DNA of 64,000 nucleotides, from the NCBI GenBank assembly GCA_963803025.1, contig CAWDKZ010000012.1, forward strand, positions 1-64,000, given 5' to 3'. A program made the translations under genes and the position numbers. Under the pieces are notes generated by a model. It saw nothing but the letters and a program-made list of their open reading frames with translations. It made no database searches and had not been told where the DNA came from. Shown here piece by piece: positions 35,642 to 43,595 of the stretch. The DNA comes from Bog-793 sp963803025. Lineage in GTDB: Bacteria; Actinomycetota; Acidimicrobiia; Acidimicrobiales; Bog-793. Within the stretch, counting starts at the first letter, position 1. Every line of letters begins with the position of its first letter.

Positions 35642-36604
35642 ATGACGGGGCGGGTGCGGGGCGCGCTCACCGCCCTCGTCCTCGGTGCCCTCCTCGCCAC
35701 GACGCCACCCGCCGGGGCCGGGTCCTCGACGACCGGGAGCCTGCAGGCGGAGGCGAGCGCGATCGCGACGAGGCTCGCCCAGGACAACGACGAGCTCAAC
35801 GCGCTCGGTGAGCGCTACCTCGCCGACCGCTCCGACTACGAGCGGGCGAGCGCCGCGGCCAAGCTCACCTCGGGGGTCGTGCAGCGCACCGCGCGTTCGC
35901 TCGATCGGGACCGGGTCGCCGTGGCGGCGGCGGCGATCGGCGCCTACGTCGACGCCGGGAGCACGACGAACCTCGGGAGCTTCCTCGTCGGGAAGCCCGA
36001 CGAGGTGCAGGTGGAGCAGACCTACCTCCGCTACGCCGAGGGCAGGCTCAGCGGGGCGATCGCGAACTACCAGGGCGCCGAGGCGCGTCTGCAGGCGTCG
36101 CTCTCGCTCGAGACGCACGCCGCGGCCGCGGCCCGGCTCGCGCTCGCCCGCACGACCGCGGCGCGCGCCCAGGTCGTGAGCACCCTGCGGCGCGAGCAGG
36201 AGCTGTACGACTCGGTCCAGGGCGAGCTCGCGCGGCTCGTCGCCGCCCAGCTCGCGGCGGAGCAGGCCGCCGCCGCCAAGGCCCAGGCGGCGAGCGGCAA
36301 CGAGACGGGCCCGCCCTCGCTCACCGGGACGAAGGGGATCGGCAGCTCACCGATCCCGGGGGGATCGCTCAACCAGGACTTCGCCGAACTGCGCAACTGC
36401 GAGGCGAGCGGCGACTACCAGACGAACACCGGGAACGGCTACTACGGCGCCTACCAGTTCGCCCTCTCCACCTGGCTCGGGCTCGGCGAGACCGGCCTGC
36501 CGTGCGACGCGCCGCCCTCCGTCCAGGACGCGGCCGCGTACCTGCTCTACCAACGCGACGGCTGGCATCCCTGGCCCGCCTGCTCGGCGATTCTCGGCCT
36601 GTAG
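35642..36604 (+). CDS. secreted coiled-coil protein with Rpf/transglycosylase-like domain
   Basis: 320 residues. A signal peptide (VRGALTALVLGALLATTPPAGAG) precedes an alanine-rich coiled coil (about 35-220) and a Ser/Gly linker. The C-terminal domain of about 75 residues has LRNCEASGDYQTNTGNGYYGAYQF with catalytic Glu254, then PPSVQDAAAYLLYQRDGWHPWPAC, the resuscitation-promoting-factor/lysozyme-like pattern. It should cleave glycan strands in the wall. Its N-terminal module resembles that of the NlpC/P60 protein at 27921 (NERE... GERYDQAN compared with NDEL... GERYLADR), with a different enzyme attached. Confidence 0.88.
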   Translation: MTGRVRGALTALVLGALLATTPPAGAGSSTTGSLQAEASAIATRLAQDNDELNALGERYLADRSDYERASAAAKLTSGVVQRTARSLDRDRVAVAAAAIGAYVDAGSTTNLGSFLVGKPDEVQVEQTYLRYAEGRLSGAIANYQGAEARLQASLSLETHAAAAARLALARTTAARAQVVSTLRREQELYDSVQGELARLVAAQLAAEQAAAAKAQAASGNETGPPSLTGTKGIGSSPIPGGSLNQDFAELRNCEASGDYQTNTGNGYYGAYQFALSTWLGLGETGLPCDAPPSVQDAAAYLLYQRDGWHPWPACSAILGL

Positions 36605-36607
36605 GGC

Positions 36608-37030
36608 TCACTCCGCGCCGAGGAAGCGCGCCATCGCCTGACGAGCCGCGGCGTGCTCGGCCGCGAATCGGGTGAGCTCACGCGCGAACAGCTCCGTCCA
36701 CTCGGCGAGGGCGACCTGTCTGCGGCTGATCGTCACGCCGCGCACCTCGCGCACCGCCGTGGCGACCACCGCGCCGCGACCCTCGGCGAGCTCGAGGACG
36801 ACCTCGCCGAAGTGCGCCCGGATCATCCGGATCGCCCCAGGCCTGCCGGCGACACGATCGGCCAACGAGCGCTCGCGGACCACCTCGAGCATCCCCGCGG
36901 GCAGCGACTCCTCGAACGCGCCGAGCAGCACCCGCGCGTACGAGCCGAGATCGGCGTCGTCGGCACGGAGCGCCGCGGCGAGCAGTTCGACCGAGCTCGG
37001 TTGGCCCGCCGCGGCCGGCTCCTCGGTCAC
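36608..37030 (-). CDS. hypothetical protein coupled to the YbjQ-like genes
   Basis: 140 residues from GTG 37030, which overlaps the TGA of the upstream gene (GTGA), so translation is coupled. The sequence is helical and charged (SVELLAAALRADDADLGSYARVLLGAFEESL ... ELTRFAAEHAAARQAMARFLGAE), without membrane segments or known motifs. It is the third gene of a three-gene operon with two YbjQ-like proteins. Its function is unknown. Confidence 0.75.
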   Translation of the reverse strand: MTEEPAAAGQPSSVELLAAALRADDADLGSYARVLLGAFEESLPAGMLEVVRERSLADRVAGRPGAIRMIRAHFGEVVLELAEGRGAVVATAVREVRGVTISRRQVALAEWTELFARELTRFAAEHAAARQAMARFLGAE

Positions 37031-37842
37031 CGGTCGGTGAGCGGCAACACGAGCTTGGGCGCCGCGATCGTGTGGTCGGCGCGCAGCGCGCGCACCGCCG
37101 TGCCGATGGCGAAGAACTCCGTCGTGTGCCCGCCCCAACGGTGGGCGAGCGACAGCAGCTGGACGCCGACGATCCCCTCGGCGTGGAGCGCCTCCCCTTC
37201 GGCCTGCATCCGGCTCATCGCGAGCTCACGCGCGTCGTAGAGGGCCTCGGTGAAGGTCGGGATCTCGACGTTGCGCCCGAAGTTGCCGAGCGCGTTGCGG
37301 CCCCGCTGGTGGGCGATGTGGTAGACGCAGCTCCCCATCACAATGCCGAGCGGCGCGTAGCCCGTCTGAACGAGCGTCCAGAAGTCCTGGCCCGAAAGGT
37401 CGGAGGTGAAGGGCTTGCCCTCGTCGTTGCGCCAGGACCCCTCGTCCGCCTTCACGGCGGTTCCGACGGCGATGAACTCGGCGAGGTCGTTGCCGAACTC
37501 CTTGAACTCGATCTCGAGCCGGACCCCTACGATCCCGTCGGCGCCGAGCGCGTCGGCCTCGGTCTCCATCCGCGTCATGGCGAGCTCGCGCGCGTGGTAC
37601 ATGGCCTGGCTCAGCCGGTCGAGCTCCATGTTCGAACCCCACCGGCCGACCTGGATGCCGACGTGGTAGATGCTCGACCCGAGCACGAGCCCGACGGGTC
37701 GGAAACCCGCCTCGCGCACGAGCAAGAACTCGTTCACCGTCAGGTCCGAGGTGAAAAGCGCCCCCGGTGCACCCGGGCGCATCTCGGCGAGACGGCGCAT
37801 CGCGTCGTCCGGGATGACCGCGACTACCTCTTCGTTCTCCAT
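37027..37842 (-). CDS. protein with two YbjQ-like (DUF74) domains
   Basis: 271 residues from ATG 37842 with AAGGGGAG upstream. Two similar halves each carry the YbjQ-type core: first VVGRWGS... ARELAMTRMETEADALGADGIVGVRLE, then ARELAMSRMQAEGEALHAEGIVGVQLL. Each half ends in an EF(I/F)AIGTAV strand. YbjQ/DUF74 domains form pentameric small beta barrels labelled as heavy-metal binding, but their role is not settled. No Cys/His-rich metal site is obvious. It lies 11 bp after a second YbjQ-like gene and overlaps the next gene. Confidence 0.85.
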   Translation of the reverse strand: MENEEVVAVIPDDAMRRLAEMRPGAPGALFTSDLTVNEFLLVREAGFRPVGLVLGSSIYHVGIQVGRWGSNMELDRLSQAMYHARELAMTRMETEADALGADGIVGVRLEIEFKEFGNDLAEFIAVGTAVKADEGSWRNDEGKPFTSDLSGQDFWTLVQTGYAPLGIVMGSCVYHIAHQRGRNALGNFGRNVEIPTFTEALYDARELAMSRMQAEGEALHAEGIVGVQLLSLAHRWGGHTTEFFAIGTAVRALRADHTIAAPKLVLPLTDR

Positions 37843-37853
37843 TGCTCCCCTTC

Positions 37854-38753
37854 TCAGTCGAGCGGCACGATCGGCGAGAACACGGGTGCCGTGGTCGGCT
37901 CGAAGCGCGCGACCGCCGTCGCCGTCAGCGTCGCCTCGGCGACGTGGTCGCGATGGCTCTCCGTCACCTCGACCTCGTGGATCCGGACCCGCAGCGGCGC
38001 GGTGAGGATCGCCCCGTCGGCGCCGAGGGCGTGGCTCTTGTCCGCGAGCACCCGACGAGCGTCCGCCCGCACGTGCGTGACGAGTTCGGTGTAGCCGGGC
38101 ACCTCGACGTTGCCGGCGAGCAACTGCGCCGCCATAAGCGTCTGGTAGTCGTCGTGCCGGATCCCGGCGGCGATGGCGACGATGACGCCGGCGGGAATCC
38201 AGCCGGCGTGCACGAGCTTGGCGACGTCGGACCCGGACAGCTCCGTCGCGAACGGGCGCGCGGCGTGGACCCCGCCCGCGGCGCGCACCGCGGTGCCGAG
38301 GGCGGTGAACTCCCGCACGCCGCTCTCGAGGTGGTGCTCGCCGAGTTGCACGCCCACGACACCGTCGCCGCCGAGCGCGGCGCACTCGGTGAGCATCCGG
38401 CCGATCGCCCCGTCCCAGCCGGCGTTCAGCGCGTCGACGAACGGCGCGAAGCCGACCACGCCGCCCGCTCCGCTCGTCACGGTGGGGATCGGCCCGCCGA
38501 CCGTGCGGAAGCCCCCCGAGCCAAAGGGGCCGGGGGTGCCGAAGGCGCCGTAGTAGCCGCAGTTGGCGTAGCCGCGCCAGCCGATGTACTCGACGAAGCA
38601 GCCCATCACCTCGCCGACGGAGGCGAAGCCGCAGGCGTCGAGACCGGTCTGGCTCGCCACGGCGAGCAGGCTCGAGCGCACGCCGGAGGAACGGGCGCGC
38701 GTGAGGCGCGCGAGAGCCGCGGGTGGCACCCCTTCGCCGTCCCAGCCGATCAT
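37854..38753 (-). CDS. YbjQ-like (DUF74) domain protein
   Basis: 299 residues from ATG 38753. It has two YbjQ-type units. The first is marked by LTECAALGGDGVVGVQLGEHHLESGVREFTALGTAV and the second by VRADARRVLADKSHALGADGAILTAPLRVRIHEV. The N-terminal third is Gly/Phe/Tyr-rich (GWRGYANCGYYGAFGTPGPFGSGGF). It is the first gene of the operon. It and its neighbour probably arose by duplication and may form mixed rings. No transport or enzyme motif is seen. Confidence 0.82.
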   Translation of the reverse strand: MIGWDGEGVPPAALARLTRARSSGVRSSLLAVASQTGLDACGFASVGEVMGCFVEYIGWRGYANCGYYGAFGTPGPFGSGGFRTVGGPIPTVTSGAGGVVGFAPFVDALNAGWDGAIGRMLTECAALGGDGVVGVQLGEHHLESGVREFTALGTAVRAAGGVHAARPFATELSGSDVAKLVHAGWIPAGVIVAIAAGIRHDDYQTLMAAQLLAGNVEVPGYTELVTHVRADARRVLADKSHALGADGAILTAPLRVRIHEVEVTESHRDHVAEATLTATAVARFEPTTAPVFSPIVPLD

Positions 38754-38918
38754 CGGACCTCCGCCGGCGCGGACGCTACCACCGGGGTTCCGGCGCGAAG
38801 CCCCGAGGTGGTGGGTCAGCTTGATTTCACGCACTTCAAGCAGAGGCGACGCCTTCCCATCCGACAGGTCCGCACCAGACGCCCTCGAAGCGCCACGGCA
38901 CGCCCAGGCCCGGCGGGA

Positions 38919-39090
38919 GACCTGGTGGCTGCAAAGAAGGTGCGGGACCGCGGCGCCACCGCAGTCCTCGTCACCCACGACGCGGACGGGGTCGAGCGGC
39001 TGTGCGTCCGGCTAGCAGCGATAGACGGCAGGCGAGTCGCGGCCCTCGACACCCCCGCCGGGCTCGAGGCGCAGGAGCTCAGGGTCCAGA
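38919..39090 (+). pseudogene. remnant of an ABC transporter ATPase C-terminus
   Basis: The plus-strand frame reads AAKKVRDRGATAVLVTHDADGVERLCVRLAAIDGRRVAALDTPAGL, which matches the H-loop (VTHD) and the following GRVVA strand of ABC ATPases of the drug/lipid exporter kind. The Walker A, signature and Walker B parts are absent and there is no start, so this is a decayed fragment about 55 codons long. It lies in the gap between the YbjQ-like operon and a secreted protein. Confidence 0.55.
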
Positions 39091-39786
39091 GCCACCTTTC
39101 AAGTAGCACCATGACGCGCCAGTCGACGCCCGTGCCACATATGCGAACTGGGTGTAACGGTGCCCCTTGGGAAGGACCGCGTTCCCGTTGGTCACGTAGA
39201 AGCTCACCTTGTAGAGGCGCTTGAAGTTGGGGCCATTGCCCTTTGGTTCTGATGGGGGCATCGCCATGCGCCGCACCGTAACTGCCCGGACCTTGAACGG
39301 TTGGGGTGGGATGACGTACTCCGCCGCCACCGCCGGGTCCGACGAGCATTTCGGCCTCAACCCGGCCGCTGCCACACTCGACAGTGTGGTCAGCGGGAGG
39401 TCGGTCGATGCGGAGACCGTGTAGCTGTAATTGATCCTGCTGAACAGCACACCCAGCTTCGTCGATTTCGGTGCGGACAAGGTGAGTTTGCCGGGGTACT
39501 TGAGGAACTTTCCCGCCGCACAGGTCGGTGTGCAGTTGTTTTGGACAAAGGTCGCCGTGCCCGCCGCAGAGTGGGCTGTCCAGCTCGTCCAGTCGATGGA
39601 GTTGAAATAGGTGTTCGCGTCCGCGCAAGCCAGCACGTAGCTTGATGGCTTGATGGTCGTCTTGCCCGCGCAGGTCAACACCGAGGGGACTGGTGCTTTG
39701 TTGGCGGAGGAGACCGGCACATCGGCGGAAGCAAGAACGCTGAGGGCAGCCACAGTGATGACCGCCAGACTCATGATTCTCTTCAT
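39079..39786 (-). CDS. secreted protein of unknown function
   Basis: 235 residues from ATG 39786, with GGAAGG upstream. An N-terminal signal peptide (MKRIMSLAVITVAALSVLAS, cleavage probably in SADVPVSSA) is followed by a beta-rich domain with six Cys (in LTCAG, LACAD, NNCTPTCAA, PKCSS, SWCYL), which could form three disulfides outside the cell. No catalytic motif or repeat is recognised. It is flanked by gene remnants on both sides, so it may be part of an accessory segment. Confidence 0.8.
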   Translation of the reverse strand: MKRIMSLAVITVAALSVLASADVPVSSANKAPVPSVLTCAGKTTIKPSSYVLACADANTYFNSIDWTSWTAHSAAGTATFVQNNCTPTCAAGKFLKYPGKLTLSAPKSTKLGVLFSRINYSYTVSASTDLPLTTLSSVAAAGLRPKCSSDPAVAAEYVIPPQPFKVRAVTVRRMAMPPSEPKGNGPNFKRLYKVSFYVTNGNAVLPKGHRYTQFAYVARASTGASWCYLKGGSGP

Positions 39787-40318
39787 TTGGGGCCTTCCGT
39801 CGAAAGAGGAACACTGACAGCGTAAACCGGCAGAAGGCCCGAGGCGCCCGCGTCGCGATAGGAACTAAAGGCTCTGGTCGCCGGGGCCAGGCGGACCTAT
39901 CGCCCCACTGCCTTCTTGAACGAGGGTGCGCCCTTCTGGCCGGTCCTGGCGGCTCCTGTCCGCTGTCCCCAGGACGAAAGCCCTCACCGAGCCAATCGTG
40001 CGACAGCCTCTGACCTGGGCAAATACCGCAAAACTGTCCGATGTCCGGCGAAGCTCAAGCAGGATCCCCATCACCCGGGCTTCGCGAGCCAGAAGTACGA
40101 AACGATCAAGAACCTCAGTGCGAAGCAAGAACCGATCGGGGAGTCGGACGTGGACAACGACGCGCCCTCCGCGTGGCGCGTCTGGTGGTTCTCCGGACCC
40201 GGCCGGGGCGAGATCACCGTCGTGGACTTTGGGCCGCACCCTCAGAGGCCGGTCAGGCCGGGTTCGGTACAACCTGACGCTGCCCACCGCCGGCCTCGAC
40301 GGCCGCGCCGAGCAGCGG
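39787..40318. other. gene-poor segment between secreted protein and divIC
   Basis: About 530 bp. The left part holds the probable promoter of the secreted protein gene on the minus strand. The right part contains a toxin-like remnant, listed separately. Nothing else is supported. Confidence 0.45.
40009..40242 (+). pseudogene. RelE-like toxin remnant
   Basis: The plus-strand frame reads KYRKTVRCPAKLKQDPHHPG, then KYETIKNL, APSAWRVWWFSGPGRGEITV and FGPHP. This pattern is known in small RelE/ParE-fold proteins (DPRHPGL, then YRIFW and GPGRGEITVVAI-TPHP). There is no start codon near the homology, the only in-frame ATG being at 39916, and no stop after GPHP, where such proteins end. No antitoxin gene is adjacent. 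It looks like an orphan, decayed toxin gene. Confidence 0.5.
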
Positions 40319-40771
40319 TCAGAAGACCCAGCGCCAGAACTCGAGCTCGTCGAGCGTCCGGCCCCACAGGCTCGTGGGTTTCGCGCCGGCACCGGCGAGC
40401 ACGGGGGGCGCGAGGGCGGACACGCTCGTCGGCACGAGGTCGGCCGCGGGAATCGGCTGGACGCCGAGCATCCCCGCGCCCACGGCGCGGGCGCCCTTGC
40501 CCGGCAAGATGACATAGGCGCGCTGTCCGGGCCGGACGAGCCCGTACTCCTCGCGGGCGATCGCCTCGATCGTCGACGCCTGCTTCAGGCTCGCGATCTC
40601 CGAGGTGACCGCGGCGTTGTGCGAGTCGACGACCGCGAGCTGTCGGCTCACCGCGGCGAGCGCGGCCCGCTGGCGGAGGAGCGTCCCCGTCGGGAAGCCC
40701 GTCGCCACGACCGCGATCGACAGCACCGCCGCGGCGAGGAGGGCGAGCCGCGCCCGGCCGAGCGGCTTCAC
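40319..40771 (-). CDS. septum formation initiator, DivIC/FtsB-like
   Basis: 150 residues from GTG 40771, overlapping the eno stop (GTGA). A short cytoplasmic basic end and one membrane helix (ARLALLAAAVLSIAVVATG) precede a coiled coil (RQRAALAAVSRQLAVVDSHNAAVTSEIASL) and the IEAIAREEYGLVRPGQRAYVIL motif that defines the DivIC/FtsB family. These proteins join FtsL and FtsQ/DivIB at the division site. Linkage to eno is the normal actinobacterial order. Confidence 0.9.
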   Translation of the reverse strand: MKPLGRARLALLAAAVLSIAVVATGFPTGTLLRQRAALAAVSRQLAVVDSHNAAVTSEIASLKQASTIEAIAREEYGLVRPGQRAYVILPGKGARAVGAGMLGVQPIPAADLVPTSVSALAPPVLAGAGAKPTSLWGRTLDELEFWRWVF

Positions 40772-42063
40772 GGCGTGCCGGCGCCGGAGGGCCGCGCGAA
40801 GGCGGCAGCACCGGGCCACTCGGCGGCCTCGCCGAGCTCGTGCTCGATCCGCAGCAGCTGGTTGTACTTCGCGACCCGGTCCGATCTCGCCGGGGCGCCG
40901 GTCTTGATCTGGCCGCAGTTCGTCGCGACGGCGAGATCGGCGATCGTCGTGTCCTCGGTCTCCCCAGAGCGGTGCGAGACGACGCAGCGATAGCCAGCGG
41001 CGGCCGCCAGCCGCATCGTCGCCAGCGTCTCGGTGAGCGTGCCGATCTGGTTCACCTTGACGAGCACGGCGTTGGCGACGTGGCTGCGGATGCCGCGCTC
41101 GACCCGCTCGACGTTCGTCACGAAAAGGTCGTCGCCCACGAGCTGGACGCGGTCACCGACGGCCTCGGTGAGGACAGCCCACCCCGCCCAGTCGTCCTCG
41201 GCCATCCCGTCCTCGATCGAGACGACCGGGTACCGCCCACAGATCTCGGCCCAGTAGCGGGCGAGCTCCGCCGGGGAGAGCGTCCGGCCCTCGCCCGCGA
41301 GCACGTACGAGCCGTCGGAGTAGAACTCGGAAGCGGCGGGGTCGAGCGCGAGCGCAATCTCGTCGCCGGGGACGCGGCCCGCCTTCTCGATCGCCGCGAC
41401 GAGCATCGTCAGCGCTTCCTCGTTCGTCGCCAGGTTCGGCGCGAACCCGCCCTCGTCGCCGACGCCACCGCCGAGGCCGGCCTCGCGCAGCACGCCTCGC
41501 AGCGCGTGGTAGGTCTCGACGCCCCACCGCAGGCCCTCGGCGAAGGAGGCCGCGCCGTGGGGCACGATCATGAACTCCTGGAAGTCGACGTTGTTGTCGG
41601 CGTGCACCCCGCCGTTCAGCACGTTCATCATCGGCACCGGGAGCACGTGGGCGTCGACCCCACCGAGATAGCGGTAGAGGGGCAGGTCGAGCTCGTCGGC
41701 CGCGGCCTTGGCGACGGCGAGCGACACGCCGAGGATCGCGTTCGCGCCGAGCCGTGACTTCGTCGGCGTGCCGTCGAGGTCGACGAGCGCGAGGTCGATC
41801 AAACGCTGTTCGAAGGCGTCGAACCCCTCGAGCGCCTCGGCGATCTCGTCGCGCACGTTGCCGACGGCGTCGAGCACGCCTTTGCCGCCGTAGCGGGTGC
41901 CGCCGTCGCGCAGCTCGGTCGCCTCGAACTCGCCGGTCGAGGCGCCCGACGGGACGATCGCCCGTCCCGTGGCCCCGCTGTCGAGGATGCAGGTGACCTC
42001 GATCGTCGGGTTTCCCCGGGAGTCGAGCAGCTCCTGCGCGTCGAGCTCGACGATATCGCCCAC
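40768..42063 (-). CDS. eno: enolase
   Basis: 431 residues, the normal length. It catalyses 2-phosphoglycerate to phosphoenolpyruvate in the cytoplasm. Signatures include DSRGNPTIEV, GASTGEFEA, the acid-base Glu region GDEGGFAPN, metal ligands in SIEDGMAEDDW and GDDLFVTN, catalytic Lys in LVKVNQIGTLTET, and SHRSGETEDTTIADLAV. Start GTG 42063 follows CAGGAGAAAC. It is coupled to divIC by a 4-bp overlap and preceded by mazG about 90 bp upstream. Confidence 0.97.
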   Translation of the reverse strand: MGDIVELDAQELLDSRGNPTIEVTCILDSGATGRAIVPSGASTGEFEATELRDGGTRYGGKGVLDAVGNVRDEIAEALEGFDAFEQRLIDLALVDLDGTPTKSRLGANAILGVSLAVAKAAADELDLPLYRYLGGVDAHVLPVPMMNVLNGGVHADNNVDFQEFMIVPHGAASFAEGLRWGVETYHALRGVLREAGLGGGVGDEGGFAPNLATNEEALTMLVAAIEKAGRVPGDEIALALDPAASEFYSDGSYVLAGEGRTLSPAELARYWAEICGRYPVVSIEDGMAEDDWAGWAVLTEAVGDRVQLVGDDLFVTNVERVERGIRSHVANAVLVKVNQIGTLTETLATMRLAAAAGYRCVVSHRSGETEDTTIADLAVATNCGQIKTGAPARSDRVAKYNQLLRIEHELGEAAEWPGAAAFARPSGAGTP

Positions 42064-42152
42064 GGCTCTGTTTCTCCTGATCGAGTTGGTGGTCAAGTGA
42101 GAGAAGTTCTCAAAGGCTACCAAAGTGGAACCGGGACGGCCGGGTGGGCGTC

Positions 42153-43595
42153 TCAGGCGGCGCCGGCGGCCCCCCAGTAGGCGCGGCGCGCCTCGACCGT
42201 CGCCGCGGCGAGCGTCGTGCCGGCGGCGGCGGCGAGCCGCTCGGCGGCGGCGAAGCGGGTGCGGAAGCGCATGGCCGCGCGCCGCAGCGCCTCCTCGGCG
42301 TCGACCCCCCGGTCGGCCGCCAGGCGCGCGAGCGCCAAGAAGAGCTCGCCGAACTCCTCGGCGTCCGCGGCCTGGAGCTCGTCGACGGCCCGGCCGACCG
42401 CGCCACCGGTCGCCCCCCAGCCGAGCCCGACCCCGGCCGCCTTGCGCTCGAGCTTGGCGACGAGGACGAGCGACGGCAGTCCCGCCGGGATCCCGTCCAT
42501 CACGCTTTCCCGGCCCTTCTCCCGTCGCTTCAGCTCCTCCCACTGCGAGAGCACCGCGTCGACCGTGTCCACGCCCTCGATCCCGCCGAAGATGTGGGGG
42601 TGGCGGCTGACGAGCTTGTCGTGCACCGTCGTCGCCACGTCGCCGAGCGTGAACAATCCCTCGCGCCGGGCGAGGACCGCGTGGAAGAGGACCTGGCAGA
42701 GCACGTCGCCGAGCTCCTCCTCGAGATGCGCCGAAGCCGCGAGGTCCGGCGGCTCGCCGAGCTCCTCGATCGCCTCGATCGCCTCGTAGCACTCCTCGAT
42801 GAGGTGGTGCACGAGCGAGCGGTGGGTCTGCACGGCATCCCAGGGGCACTCGTCGCGGAGCCGCTCCACGACCTGCTCGAGCCGGGCGAGCTCGATCCCG
42901 ACCGGCTCGGCGAGCTCTGGCAGGTACAGACAGGTGAGGTGGTCCGGCACGACGCGGTCGATCTCGGCAAAGGCGATCTCCTCGACGTGCTCGTCGGGAC
43001 AGCCGAGTCGCTGCAGGACGACGGCGCGGGCGGGAGGCGAGGCGACGGCGAGCTTGATCGCCGCGAGGATCGACGGTGACCAGACCCCGGCGACGAGGAG
43101 CGGCCCCGTGTCGCGGGCCGCGTCGACCGCGAAGCGCTCGCCGTCGACGAGCCGGACCCGTGACTCGACGGGGTCGACGCCGAGGCGCCGCCAGGCGAGC
43201 TCGCAGAAGGACATGCCCTCGACGACCTCGACCGCGACGCGGTCGTCGGCGAGCAGCGCCCGCACGGTCGCCTCGAGGACGGAGGGCGAACCGGGCACGG
43301 CGTAGCCGACCCGGCCCCGCCTCGTCGCCGCGGCGACGAGCTCCTCGACGATGCCGGCGTAGGCCGCGGCGAAGGTCGGCGCCGCCTCGTAGTGGCGGTC
43401 GAGCGTGACGGCGCCGGCCGCGACGAGCGGCTCGGCCGCCGGATGGCGGGCGGTCCGCACGTACCAGTCCGGCACCGCGGCGAGCGCCGCCTGCGCGGCC
43501 ACGGTCAGGTACTCGGGGCCCGCCGGGCCGAGACCGACGACGGTGACCGTCGGCCGCGCCGATCGCGCCGGGTCCGGTTCCGCGGCGCGGTCCAC
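42153..43595 (-). CDS. mazG: tetrapyrrole methylase-MazG fusion pyrophosphatase (YabN-like)
   Basis: 480 residues. The N-terminal part (about 15-225) is a tetrapyrrole-methylase-type domain (VTVVGLGPAGPEYLTV, YAVPGSPSVLE, VEGMSFCELAWRRLG). The C-terminal part is MazG with CPWDAVQTHRSLVHHLIEECYEAIEAIEE and EELGDVLCQVLFHAVLA (the EExxE and ExxD metal ligands). It then has HPHIFGG and the second half VLVAKLERKAAGVGLGW. MazG hydrolyses non-canonical or excess NTPs to NMP and pyrophosphate. This is the YabN arrangement found next to mfd in Gram-positive bacteria. Confidence 0.95.
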   Translation of the reverse strand: MDRAAEPDPARSARPTVTVVGLGPAGPEYLTVAAQAALAAVPDWYVRTARHPAAEPLVAAGAVTLDRHYEAAPTFAAAYAGIVEELVAAATRRGRVGYAVPGSPSVLEATVRALLADDRVAVEVVEGMSFCELAWRRLGVDPVESRVRLVDGERFAVDAARDTGPLLVAGVWSPSILAAIKLAVASPPARAVVLQRLGCPDEHVEEIAFAEIDRVVPDHLTCLYLPELAEPVGIELARLEQVVERLRDECPWDAVQTHRSLVHHLIEECYEAIEAIEELGEPPDLAASAHLEEELGDVLCQVLFHAVLARREGLFTLGDVATTVHDKLVSRHPHIFGGIEGVDTVDAVLSQWEELKRREKGRESVMDGIPAGLPSLVLVAKLERKAAGVGLGWGATGGAVGRAVDELQAADAEEFGELFLALARLAADRGVDAEEALRRAAMRFRTRFAAAERLAAAAGTTLAAATVEARRAYWGAAGAA

